From assembly GCA_017533825.1 (NCBI GenBank), contig JAFWIE010000012.1, positions 39,424-103,423 on the forward strand: a DNA stretch of 64,000 nucleotides, read 5' to 3'. Each line of letters opens with the position of its first letter. The stretch's first letter is position 1. This stretch comes from Atopobiaceae bacterium. Lineage in GTDB: Bacteria; Actinomycetota; Coriobacteriia; Coriobacteriales; Atopobiaceae. A model generated the notes under the pieces. It saw only the letters and a program-made list of their open reading frames with translations, was not told the origin of the DNA and searched no databases. This document shows, in pieces, positions 25,763 to 33,809 of this stretch. Both the position numbers and the translations under genes were made by a program.

Positions 25763-27109
25763 TCAGCGCACGCGGCGCAGGCAGGTGGCAAAGTGGCCGT
25801 CCGGACCACCTAACGCAGGGCTCGTGCGCAGCGGCTCGCCTTCCTGCGCAAACGCCCTGCCTTGCGACGTGCGGAGAAACTCCCCCACCACATCGTCGTT
25901 CTCTTCTTGAAGCAGCGAGCAGGTGGCGTAACAAAGCCTGCCACCGGGCGCAACGCGCGCCGACGCGGCAAGCAGCATGCGCAGTTGCAACCCACGCAAC
26001 GACTCCACATCTGCCGGGGTGAGGGTCCACGGTATCTCGGGATGGCGGCGTAGGGTGCCGGTCCCCGAGCATGGCGCATCGACAAACACGACATCGAACT
26101 CTGTTGCGAGTTCTGGCGGCAAATCGTCCGCACCCAGCCGCGTGGCATCGAAGGTCACACAGCTGACTACGCCGCCGAGTCCGGCAACATCCATGCGCTG
26201 CGCAGCAACGCGCGTCTTGAACGGCACGGAATCGACGCCCACCAGCGTTGTCAGTCCACCCGCCCGAAGCGCAGAGGACTCAAGGAGCAGGGTCTTCGTA
26301 CCCCGTCCCCGACCAACCTCAAGCACGCGCTCCCCCGGGCACACCCCGACCAAGTGCGCGACTCGCTGCGCAGACAGGTCGGCAACGACCACGTCGGCAT
26401 GCTCTACCAGCCCCGACCTCGACAGACCGGCGGGATTGTCGAGCTCGAACGACCCGGGCAGGTCGGATGCACGCGGGCCGAGGCCCTTCTCGGCGAGCAG
26501 GCGGAAGGTCTCCTCATCGTCGTGGCGTGCACGGTTCGTGGCAACGTAGACCGGTGCCGGCTCTAAGGCAGCCCGCGCGACGTCCACACGAGCCGAACCC
26601 ATGCGGTCGAGCAACCACGCGGGATAGCCAGAGACCCACTCGAGGTCGTGCAGGCTGACCGGAGAGTGCAAATCGACCGGAGAGGTGCCAGACGTCACGG
26701 CGTCCACGGCGGCCGCGCGTTTGGGCACGTCCTCGGAGGCGACCCTGCGCAACACCGCGTTCGCCATGCCCGCAGCCCGCGGGCGAATGCCGCGAACCAG
26801 CTCCACGCCCTGACTGACCGCAGCAGACGCAGGCGTGCCAAGAAAGAGCAACTCGTACGCCGAGAGGCGCAGCGCATCGCGCACCTTCGGCTCGCACTTA
26901 CCACGCATGCGCGCATCGAGACGTGCGTCAAGCAGTCCACGCGCACCTATCACGCCAAGCACCAGGCGGGTCGCGAAAGCACGGTCGCGATCATCGATAC
27001 GCGCCATCCGCTCGGACTCGCGCAAGAGATCGCGTGCCCGGGCATCGCGCCTTCTCACATCGCCAAGCAACTCGCAAGCGGTACGACGCGCTGCAGTGAC
27101 CTTCGCCAC
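25763..27109 (-). CDS. rsmB: 16S rRNA (cytosine(967)-C(5))-methyltransferase RsmB-like
   Basis: A 448-residue RNA m5C methyltransferase. The N-terminal third is a NusB-like RNA-binding domain (ARRTACELLGDV, RDRAFATRLVLGVIG). The methyltransferase half has VLEVGRGRGTKT in place of the common LDxCAAPGGKT loop, then VFVDAPCSGTGTLRRHPEI and LCYATCSLLQEEND, supplying the two catalytic cysteines. I place the start at the GTG one nt after the fmt stop, with GGGGG upstream; the frame stays open further into fmt but that overlap is implausible. The altered cofactor loop is a small oddity; the assignment to RsmB rather than another family member is by domain order and fmt/def linkage. Confidence 0.88.
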   Translation of the reverse strand: MAKVTAARRTACELLGDVRRRDARARDLLRESERMARIDDRDRAFATRLVLGVIGARGLLDARLDARMRGKCEPKVRDALRLSAYELLFLGTPASAAVSQGVELVRGIRPRAAGMANAVLRRVASEDVPKRAAAVDAVTSGTSPVDLHSPVSLHDLEWVSGYPAWLLDRMGSARVDVARAALEPAPVYVATNRARHDDEETFRLLAEKGLGPRASDLPGSFELDNPAGLSRSGLVEHADVVVADLSAQRVAHLVGVCPGERVLEVGRGRGTKTLLLESSALRAGGLTTLVGVDSVPFKTRVAAQRMDVAGLGGVVSCVTFDATRLGADDLPPELATEFDVVFVDAPCSGTGTLRRHPEIPWTLTPADVESLRGLQLRMLLAASARVAPGGRLCYATCSLLQEENDDVVGEFLRTSQGRAFAQEGEPLRTSPALGGPDGHFATCLRRVR

Positions 27110-27110
27110 C

Positions 27111-28025
27111 CTACGCACGCCCCCACACGATGGCGTCGCCACGCAACCCCGCTGACCATGCCGCCACGTCCATCTCGCGTTTGCCATCCGGCTTGACGCG
27201 AAGCAGCTCGAGGGCGCCATCGCTGCAACCGAGCATCACACGACGACGCTCCACCCGCACGAACCCGGGCTCCACCTGGTCTTCGACGACCCGCGCATCG
27301 AGGGCACGCAGCCCACGCCCCGCAACAGAGAGACGCGCCGGCGCAGCATCGAGCGAAGCCTGCACGCGACGACGATTGACCAGCGCGGAATCCGCGGGAT
27401 CGAGCAACATCTCGCGCTTCTCCACCTTTGCGACGTATGTCGCCTTCGCCTCATCCTGCTCGACCCAGACGGCACGGCCGGCCGCCATCTCGTCCAGTGC
27501 GGCAACCAACTCCCGCGCACCGAGCCCTGCGAGTCGCGCCATGACCTCGGGGCAGTTCTGCTCGCCAACCGCAAATGATGCCTGCCTGCAATAGGGACCG
27601 GCATCCATGGCCTGCACCAGGCGCATGATGCTCACACCAACGAACTCATCCCCGTCGAGCAAGGCACGCTGAATCGGAGCGGCACCACGTCCTTTGGGGA
27701 GCAACGAAGCGTGCACATTGACGCACCCATGAGGCGCGCAGGAGAGAATCGAGTCGGGCAACAACGCACCATAGGCGGCGACGCACACCACATCGGGCTG
27801 AACCGCCATAACGGCCGTAACCATCTGCTCGTCGGCACGGGACGCCTCATGCACGGGCAAACCAAGCTCGAGCGCGGCTGCCTTCACGGCGGAGGGCAAG
27901 AGCTTCTTGCCTCGCCCGCGAACGGCGTCAGGGCGCGTCACGACGAGCGCAACCTCATGGCGCTCTGCAAGCATCCGCAAAGACGGGACGGCGAAGTCCG
28001 GCGTCCCCATGAACACGATTCTCAT
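27111..28025 (-). CDS. fmt: Methionyl-tRNA formyltransferase
   Basis: Formylates initiator Met-tRNA. 304 residues starting MRIVFMGTPDFAVPSLRML. The formyl-folate site shows GALLPDSILSCAPHGCVNVHASLLPKGRGAAPIQRA (positions about 95-130; Asn, His in NVHASLLP) and LVQAMDAGPY near 150. The C-terminal tRNA-binding domain is present. It begins 8 nt after def and is directly followed by rsmB, the common def-fmt-rsmB operon. Confidence 0.97.
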   Translation of the reverse strand: MRIVFMGTPDFAVPSLRMLAERHEVALVVTRPDAVRGRGKKLLPSAVKAAALELGLPVHEASRADEQMVTAVMAVQPDVVCVAAYGALLPDSILSCAPHGCVNVHASLLPKGRGAAPIQRALLDGDEFVGVSIMRLVQAMDAGPYCRQASFAVGEQNCPEVMARLAGLGARELVAALDEMAAGRAVWVEQDEAKATYVAKVEKREMLLDPADSALVNRRRVQASLDAAPARLSVAGRGLRALDARVVEDQVEPGFVRVERRRVMLGCSDGALELLRVKPDGKREMDVAAWSAGLRGDAIVWGRA

Positions 28026-28033
28026 AGCACCCC

Positions 28034-28576
28034 CTACTCGTCGCCCGTCTCGCCGGGACGCGCACCGTTGGCAAGCGCCGCCTGGTACTCGCGCATCATC
28101 TTCGCGCGTTGCAGGGGACGCAGGTGGTCGAGCATCGTGACGCCATGCAGGTGGTCGATCTCGTGCTGCAGGCACACTGCCATGAGGTTGTCTTTGGCCT
28201 CGTAGCGCATGAGGTCGCCATCGAGGTTGCGGGCCTCAACCACCACGTGGCTCGGACGGCTCACCCGCACGCTGATGCCGGGGAACGAGAGACATCCCTC
28301 GCCCGTCTCGCGCTCCTCGCCGTCGGCGACGACGATGCGCGGGTTGACCAGCACGTAGGGATGCCGCTTGCCCTTGGTATAGTCCACGTCCACGACCACA
28401 AGCTGCACCAGCTCCCCCACCTGGGGGGCAGCGAGTCCGCAGCCTTCTGTCGCGTACATGTCTTCCAACATGTGATCCGCCAAAGCGCGGATCTCGTCGG
28501 TGACCTCCTCGATGGGAGCGCACTCGGTCGCAAGGCGCTTGTCGGGAGCGACCACGATATCGTCTACAACTGCCAT
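28034..28576 (-). CDS. def: Peptide deformylase
   Basis: Removes the N-formyl group from nascent proteins. 180 residues with the three metal-site motifs: GCGLAAPQVG near residue 46, EGCLSFPG near 92 and QHEIDHLHG near 136. First gene of the def-fmt-rsmB operon. The C-terminal tail (GARPGETGDE) is short and unstructured. Confidence 0.97.
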   Translation of the reverse strand: MAVVDDIVVAPDKRLATECAPIEEVTDEIRALADHMLEDMYATEGCGLAAPQVGELVQLVVVDVDYTKGKRHPYVLVNPRIVVADGEERETGEGCLSFPGISVRVSRPSHVVVEARNLDGDLMRYEAKDNLMAVCLQHEIDHLHGVTMLDHLRPLQRAKMMREYQAALANGARPGETGDE

Positions 28577-28611
28577 CCTCTATCCTCCGTTTCACAGGCA
28601 CAATCTGAGCT

Positions 28612-28617
28612 ATTGTA
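28612..28617 (-). promoter_or_regulatory. Possible -10 box for def
   Basis: TACAAT on the minus strand, about 35 nt before the start codon. The -35 region is not convincing. Upstream (28633-28659) a GAGAGG/CCTCTC hairpin may terminate priA. Confidence 0.4.
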
Positions 28618-28685
28618 CCCGGTTTCCCCGAGAGGGACGGCCACGCCGCCTCTCCCCTAGAGAATGGCCAAACCCGTCACTGTCC

Positions 28686-31004
28686 CTACATCATGTCGCG
28701 CGCATCGACGTCAATCGAGACCGAGACGCCCGAGGGCACCTTCGCATCGCGTACGCAGGCAGAGATCAGTTCGCCCACCGCCGCGTCCGACGGGGCCTTT
28801 ACCACCACATGCCTCCGCTCACGGTCCTTGATGCGCTTGTGCACACATTCGGCAGGACCGAGGACCTCCCAGCCCTCAGTGGCGCCCACGCGCATGCGAA
28901 TCTGCGCCGCGATGGCATCCGTGGCCGCACGCACGCGCGGCTCATCCCTTCCCGAGACCACCACGTTCGAGAGGCGCATGTAGGGCGGATACCCCGCGAC
29001 CTGCCGCTCCTGCAGGTCCGCAGAAAGGAACAGCTCCCGGTCGTGGCGTGCCACCGCTTGGATGGCGGGATGGCTCGCCCAGTACGTCTGCACGATCACC
29101 TTACCGGCGAGCGATCCCCTACCGGCACGACCGGCCACCTGCTCGAGCAGGGCATACGTGCGCTCGGCCGCGCGGAAGTCGGGCAGCTTGAGCGTCGTGT
29201 CTGCGTTTATAACGCCCACGAGAGTCACCTCGGGGAAGTCAAGCCCCTTGGCGATCATCTGCGTGCCGACGAGCACCGCGCACTCCGCGGCGTCGAAGCG
29301 CTCGAGCAGCTGCTGGTGCGCCTGCTTGCCGCGTGTGGTGTCTGCGTCCATGCGGATGACGTCCACGTTGAGGCCCTCGCTTGCAAAGAGAAGCACGAGC
29401 TCGTCCTCCACGCGCTGCGTGCCCACGCCATAGGCGCCCATGTAACGACTGCCGCAGTTCGGGCAGCAGGCGGAGGGGTCCGGATACGCGCGCACCGGCC
29501 AACTCGTGCCGCACGTGTGGCACGCAAGGGAATGCGTCCGCTCGTGATACGTGAGCGAGGTGGAGCAGTGCGGGCACTCGGGCACACAGCCGCATTCGCG
29601 ACACATGACGAAGCTTGCGAAGCCCCTCCGGTTATGCAGGAGCACCGCCTTCCGCTTGCTTCTCGCCACGTCGAGCAAGGCCGCGGCGAGCGGTGCCGAG
29701 AAGACCGAGCGCCCGCCCCGCCGGAATTCCGCTGCCATGTCTACCACCACGACCTCGGGCAACGTCGCCTCACCCGGGCGTTCGGGCATCTCGACGCGCG
29801 TCCACCTCGCGTCCCTCCAGGAGCCTTGCGCGCACCTCCCGATGCTCTCGAGCGAGGGGGTGGCGGAGCCGAGCACGAGCGCACAGCCCCGCATCTGCGC
29901 CAGGCGTGCGGCCACCTCGCGTGCATGGTAGCGCGGAGGGCCATCCTGCTTGTAGGAGCCTTCGTGCTCCTCGTCGATAACGATCAGGCCGGGGTCGTAC
30001 AACGGCGCGAAAAGTGCTGAGCGCGCACCCACCACGACGCGGGCGACACCTTGTCGTACCAGGTCCCACTGGTCGTAGCGCTCGCCATCGCTCAGCCTTG
30101 AGTGCAGGACCGCGACGCGCTCCCCAAACCGCGAACGGAAGCGCCCCACCGTCTGGGCCGTAAGTGAAATCTCGGGGACGAGCACGATTGCGCCACGCCC
30201 TTGCGCAAGGGCCTCCTCGATTGCCTGAAGATACACCTCCGTCTTGCCCGAGCCCGTCACGCCATCGACAACGACCACGTCGCCCGCGCCCGTGCCTCGC
30301 GCATCGCGAATCGCCTCGAGTGCACGCGTCTGGCCCTGCGTCAGGCGCTGCGGCGCAGGCGCCGCGGCAGACGAAAGCGACGTGCCCGACACACCCCTCA
30401 TGTGCCGACGGGCAAAGACGCGCACGGCACCGCGCTTCTCGAGCGAGCGGATGGTGGAGGACGCCCCTCCGACGAGCGCGCCAAGTTCCGCCATGCGCAT
30501 GGGACCGACACTGAGCGCTTCCATGACCTTACGCTGCCTCGTGGCCGTCGCCTTAGGCTCGAAGCTCGCACCCTCCTCCGTGAGCTCGACCCAGCGGTCG
30601 TCGCAGGGCGCCATCGCGTCGCGCACGAGTTCCCACGTACCGTCGGCAGCCTTGCGCACCCGCAGCTTCCTTCCAGGCGGAAGCAACGGGTGGATGGCAT
30701 CGGCAAGCGTACAGGCATACTCGCGCGCCATCCAGCGCGCAAGCTGCGCCCCGACCTCGTCGAAGGCAGGTGCGGCGAGCACTTGCTCCACGGCCAGGAT
30801 GCGGCTCGCATCGATGCTCGCGGGAGGCTCATCCGAGAGCCCGACCACATACCCGACCGCCGCACGATGCGAGAACGAGACGAGCACCGTCGAGCCGACG
30901 GCGACCGCCTCGTCCACAGACGGCGGAATCGCGTACGTGAAGGCCTCGTCCAAGGCGCGCGTGGCTATGTCCAAAACAACTGATGCGTATCTCATGCGAG
31001 CCAT
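28686..31004 (-). CDS. priA: Primosomal protein N' (replication restart helicase)
   Basis: A 772-residue helicase that reloads the replisome at collapsed forks. Walker A GVTGSGKTEVYLQAI near residue 250 and VIDEEHEGSYKQ near 340 mark the helicase core. The zinc-binding insert has eight cysteines, in CRECGCVPECPHCSTSL and CHTCG ... CCPNCGSRYMG near 455-510. C-terminal motifs include GTQMIAKGLDFPEVT and QVAGRAGRG. Start ATG at 31004 lacks a strong ribosome site; ATG at 30995 is an alternative. Confidence 0.96.
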   Translation of the reverse strand: MARMRYASVVLDIATRALDEAFTYAIPPSVDEAVAVGSTVLVSFSHRAAVGYVVGLSDEPPASIDASRILAVEQVLAAPAFDEVGAQLARWMAREYACTLADAIHPLLPPGRKLRVRKAADGTWELVRDAMAPCDDRWVELTEEGASFEPKATATRQRKVMEALSVGPMRMAELGALVGGASSTIRSLEKRGAVRVFARRHMRGVSGTSLSSAAAPAPQRLTQGQTRALEAIRDARGTGAGDVVVVDGVTGSGKTEVYLQAIEEALAQGRGAIVLVPEISLTAQTVGRFRSRFGERVAVLHSRLSDGERYDQWDLVRQGVARVVVGARSALFAPLYDPGLIVIDEEHEGSYKQDGPPRYHAREVAARLAQMRGCALVLGSATPSLESIGRCAQGSWRDARWTRVEMPERPGEATLPEVVVVDMAAEFRRGGRSVFSAPLAAALLDVARSKRKAVLLHNRRGFASFVMCRECGCVPECPHCSTSLTYHERTHSLACHTCGTSWPVRAYPDPSACCPNCGSRYMGAYGVGTQRVEDELVLLFASEGLNVDVIRMDADTTRGKQAHQQLLERFDAAECAVLVGTQMIAKGLDFPEVTLVGVINADTTLKLPDFRAAERTYALLEQVAGRAGRGSLAGKVIVQTYWASHPAIQAVARHDRELFLSADLQERQVAGYPPYMRLSNVVVSGRDEPRVRAATDAIAAQIRMRVGATEGWEVLGPAECVHKRIKDRERRHVVVKAPSDAAVGELISACVRDAKVPSGVSVSIDVDARDMM

Positions 31005-31056
31005 GGTAGCAGAACGACGGGACAGGTTCTGGCGATGGAACGACCGTCAACGGGCC

Positions 31057-31099
31057 GCAAACAAGCAAAGGGCCTCTCCGCGAGCGCGGGGAGGCCCTC
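31057..31099 (-). terminator. Terminator after the SPFH-domain gene
   Basis: GAGGGCCTCCCCGCG and CGCGGAGAGGCCCT pair (minus strand) with a short loop, followed by TTGCTTGTTTGC. It stands between the SPFH gene and the priA start. Confidence 0.75.
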
Positions 31100-31119
31100 A
31101 TCATGCAGCTGACGTGCGA

Positions 31120-32412
31120 TTACGGACGCGGCTTGCCACAGTTGAAGCAGAACTTGCCCTTGTTCTCGGCACCGCACTCGCAGGTCCACGACCCCTCGGC
31201 AGGCCTCGGCGTGCCGCACTCGGCGCAGAACTTGCCAGAGTTGGAGGCGCCGCACTTCGGGCAGGTCCAAGCGCCTGCGGGCTTGGGCTCGGGCTTGGGC
31301 TTGCCGCACTCCTGGCAGAACTTGCCCGTGTTGGTGGCGCCACAGGAGCAGGTCCAACTACCGGACTGACGATACTGGCCCTGCTGGGAGACCGCATACT
31401 GGTTCTGCGGCTGCTGGTACGGCTGACCCACACCGTCGTACATACCAGGCTGGTTCATGCCCATGCCCGCCATGTTCATGCCCATGAAGCCCGTCATGGC
31501 ACCGGCGCTGTTTCCCGCGGCAGTCCTCATGGCATCGGCCGTCGCCATGCTGGCGTTCGCGGCGCGCATGTTGGGATCGCGCATGACGGCCGTGGCCTGC
31601 AGGGTCTTGATGCGCTCCTCGTCCTCGGGATTCGCCGTGATGGAGTTGACACCGACCTGCTCGATGCGGATGCCGCGGCGCTTCTCCCAATCCTCGGAGA
31701 GTTCCTCGCGCAGGGCGTCGCGCAGCGCAAGGGTGTGGCCAGGCACCGCGCTGTAGCGAATGCCCTGCTCAGAGATGCGAGCGAACGCAGGCTGCAGCGA
31801 GGTCAGAAGCTCGCTCTTGAGCTGGCTGTCCAGCTTGTTGCGCGTGTAGTCGCTCTCCACGTTGCCGGCGACGTTCTTGTAGAAGAGCAGCGGGTCGACG
31901 ATCTTGTACGAGTACTCGCCGTTGCAGCGCACGGAGATGTCGATGTCGAGCCCGATGTTGGCATCGACCACGCGGAAGGGCACGGGAGACGGAGTCCCGT
32001 ACTTGTTGCCCATAATCTCCTTGGTATTGACGTAGTACACGCGCTGGTCGTTGCCCGTGCCACCGCCGAAGGTGAAGCGACGGCCGATCGTGGCGAAGGT
32101 GTTCTTGATGCCCTCGCCCAGACGGCCGCAGAAGATGCTCGGCTCGGTGCTGGCGTCGAACTTGTATGCGCCGGGCTCCGCGCAGACGTCCACGATCTCG
32201 CCCTGCTGCACGATGAGCATGCACTGGCCCTCGTTGACGGCGATGATGGAGCCGTTGGAGATGATGTTGGTCGAGTCCTTGGTCTTCTTCTTTTGGTGCA
32301 CGCCCTTGGACATGAGCACGACAGACGGCAGCGACTCGCAATAGAAGTACTCGAGGAACTGGTCCGAAAGCGAACTCTTGGCAGCGGAGATGCCTATGCT
32401 GATAAGTCCCAT
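31120..32412 (-). CDS. SPFH-domain protein with three C-terminal zinc ribbons
   Basis: A 430-residue protein of the SPFH/virion-core-like (YdjI) family. Residues about 20-260 form the SPFH domain (SNGSIIAVNEGQCMLIV, VPFRVVDANIGLDIDISV, RGIRIEQVGVNSITANPED). A Met/Gly/Gln-rich linker follows (MGMNMAGMGMNQPGMY). The C-terminus repeats W-x-C-x-C-G-A-x-N-x-G-K-F-C-x-x-C-G three times (about 355-430), each a four-Cys zinc knuckle. YdjI-type proteins in Bacillus sit with PspA-like membrane-stress proteins; no pspA homologue is visible here. Ribosome site AGGAGG. The next minus-strand gene upstream is also a zinc-ribbon protein. Confidence 0.88.
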   Translation of the reverse strand: MGLISIGISAAKSSLSDQFLEYFYCESLPSVVLMSKGVHQKKKTKDSTNIISNGSIIAVNEGQCMLIVQQGEIVDVCAEPGAYKFDASTEPSIFCGRLGEGIKNTFATIGRRFTFGGGTGNDQRVYYVNTKEIMGNKYGTPSPVPFRVVDANIGLDIDISVRCNGEYSYKIVDPLLFYKNVAGNVESDYTRNKLDSQLKSELLTSLQPAFARISEQGIRYSAVPGHTLALRDALREELSEDWEKRRGIRIEQVGVNSITANPEDEERIKTLQATAVMRDPNMRAANASMATADAMRTAAGNSAGAMTGFMGMNMAGMGMNQPGMYDGVGQPYQQPQNQYAVSQQGQYRQSGSWTCSCGATNTGKFCQECGKPKPEPKPAGAWTCPKCGASNSGKFCAECGTPRPAEGSWTCECGAENKGKFCFNCGKPRP

Positions 32413-32498
32413 GTTGTCTTCCTCCTATGTTGGGAACACCTACAGTTAGTATATCCAAACGTGGGGCACAAGGTGACGAGTGCCCGGTACGAGTAGAA

Positions 32499-33275
32499 CT
32501 ACGACAGCTGACTGCCACAGTATTCACAGCAGCCGTGTGCGTCAAGCATCGTGGTCGCCATGCAATGCGGGCACTGTACGGGGGCCTTTGGCACCTCTTC
32601 CACGCGCGGGCCCTCCCCCGTCTGCGTGAGCACCTCGCGAATCTGGCGGCAGACCTCCTCGACGCGTTGAAACTCCGCAGAATCGCGATGCTCGATCGGC
32701 TTCTGGTTCGCCTTGAAGCGGATCGTGGTCACGTAGGGATGCTCGAGGCAAATCGTCACGTGGAAGTCGTACGTCGAGTCGAAGCGCGGCGGGTTGTAGC
32801 TGACCTCCTCGCCCCTGCCATTCTTCCGAAGGACTTCGGTGCGGTTCTCGATCACCTCATAGTCGCAGTCCGTCACCTGGCCCAAGTCGAAGACGTCGGG
32901 GTTCGCGTCGCACCAATCGGGGTTGTCCGTCACGATAAACGTGCCTGCGTCCTCGTCGAGAATGACCCGCGTGCCCTTGACAGAACCCGAGGTCGCGGTC
33001 CCGCTCGAGGCGACGGCCTTGCCCGAGGCGACGGTATCGATGGTCTTCGTTGCGTTGAACTTCGCGACGGCCTTCTTGTTCTCCTCGCGATACGCCAGCT
33101 GCTCCTTGATCTGCGCGCTGGTGGCGTGGCGGCGACCCTCGAAGTAGGGAGAAAGCTTCCTCGCGCACGCACTGCACAGGTACCCGTCCTCGATCCTGCG
33201 CCTGCTCAGCACGCCCGCCTCAGCCTCGCAGACCGCGCAGCGCTCCTTCTCGAAGAGCCTGCCTAAGAGCCCCAT
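32499..33275 (-). CDS. DUF4428-type zinc-ribbon protein
   Basis: A 258-residue soluble protein. Residues 12-45 carry CAVCEAEAGVLSRRRIEDGY followed by LCSACARKL, the DUF4428 zinc knuckle; residues about 235-258 hold a second ribbon, CPHCMATTMLDAHGCCEYCG. The middle (about 85-220) is a beta-rich domain (VILDEDAGTFIVTDNPDW, FDSTYDFHVTICLEHPYV) of unknown function. The ATG has GAGGAGG upstream. It is transcribed toward the SPFH/zinc-ribbon gene 86 nt away, so the two may act together, which I infer from linkage and shared zinc ribbons. Confidence 0.8.
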   Translation of the reverse strand: MGLLGRLFEKERCAVCEAEAGVLSRRRIEDGYLCSACARKLSPYFEGRRHATSAQIKEQLAYREENKKAVAKFNATKTIDTVASGKAVASSGTATSGSVKGTRVILDEDAGTFIVTDNPDWCDANPDVFDLGQVTDCDYEVIENRTEVLRKNGRGEEVSYNPPRFDSTYDFHVTICLEHPYVTTIRFKANQKPIEHRDSAEFQRVEEVCRQIREVLTQTGEGPRVEEVPKAPVQCPHCMATTMLDAHGCCEYCGSQLS

Positions 33276-33350
33276 GCGAACCTCCTCGACGTCCTGCGCC
33301 CGTAGTACGGAACCGATTATGCTACAAAGCTCTTCTCAAAAACAGAACCA

Positions 33351-33379
33351 TGGACCTAACGAAGCTGATCGCATACAAT
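33351..33379 (+). promoter_or_regulatory. Predicted promoter of the Nudix gene
   Basis: TGGACC, 17-nt spacer, TACAAT; the start codon lies 31 nt after the -10 box. Confidence 0.55.
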
Positions 33380-33409
33380 CCCAGGGGCAGATTTCAAGGA
33401 GGCGCAGGC

Positions 33410-33802
33410 ATGAAGACGTACCACGTAGTCGCAGCGATAATCCGACGCAACGGCAAGATACTCGCCACACAGCGCGGATACGGCGAATACAAGGACGGCT
33501 GGGAGTTCCCCGGCGGCAAGATCGAACCCGGCGAGACGCCCGAGGAGGCGCTCGTACGCGAGATTCGCGAGGAGCTCGCCATGGACATCGCCGTCGAGCG
33601 CCACGTGACGGACGTCGCCTACGACTACCCCACCTTCCACCTGGAGATGGCCTGCTTCCTCTGCGGCATCGTCGAGGGCACGCCTCACCTGCTTGAACAC
33701 GAGGCCGCTCGCTGGCTCGCTCCCGAGGCGATTGACTCAGTGGACTGGCTTCCCGCCGACGTGCTCGTCGTGGACGCGCTCAAGGAACAGGGCGTGGTCT
33801 AA
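33410..33802 (+). CDS. Nudix hydrolase, MutT-like (8-oxo-dGTP diphosphatase type)
   Basis: A 130-residue nucleotide-sanitising pyrophosphohydrolase. The Nudix box runs from GGKIEPGETPEEALVREI to REELAMDI (residues about 38-62) and matches Gx5Ex7REUxEExGU. The N-terminus MKTYHVVAAIIRRNGKIL and EGTPHLLEHEAARWL near 95 are typical of MutT/CTP pyrophosphohydrolase proteins. Start at 33410 has AAGGAGG 7 nt upstream. The gene converges on the large unknown gene with a 7-nt gap and no terminator. Confidence 0.92.
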   Translation: MKTYHVVAAIIRRNGKILATQRGYGEYKDGWEFPGGKIEPGETPEEALVREIREELAMDIAVERHVTDVAYDYPTFHLEMACFLCGIVEGTPHLLEHEAARWLAPEAIDSVDWLPADVLVVDALKEQGVV

Positions 33803-33809
33803 TGCGCAA

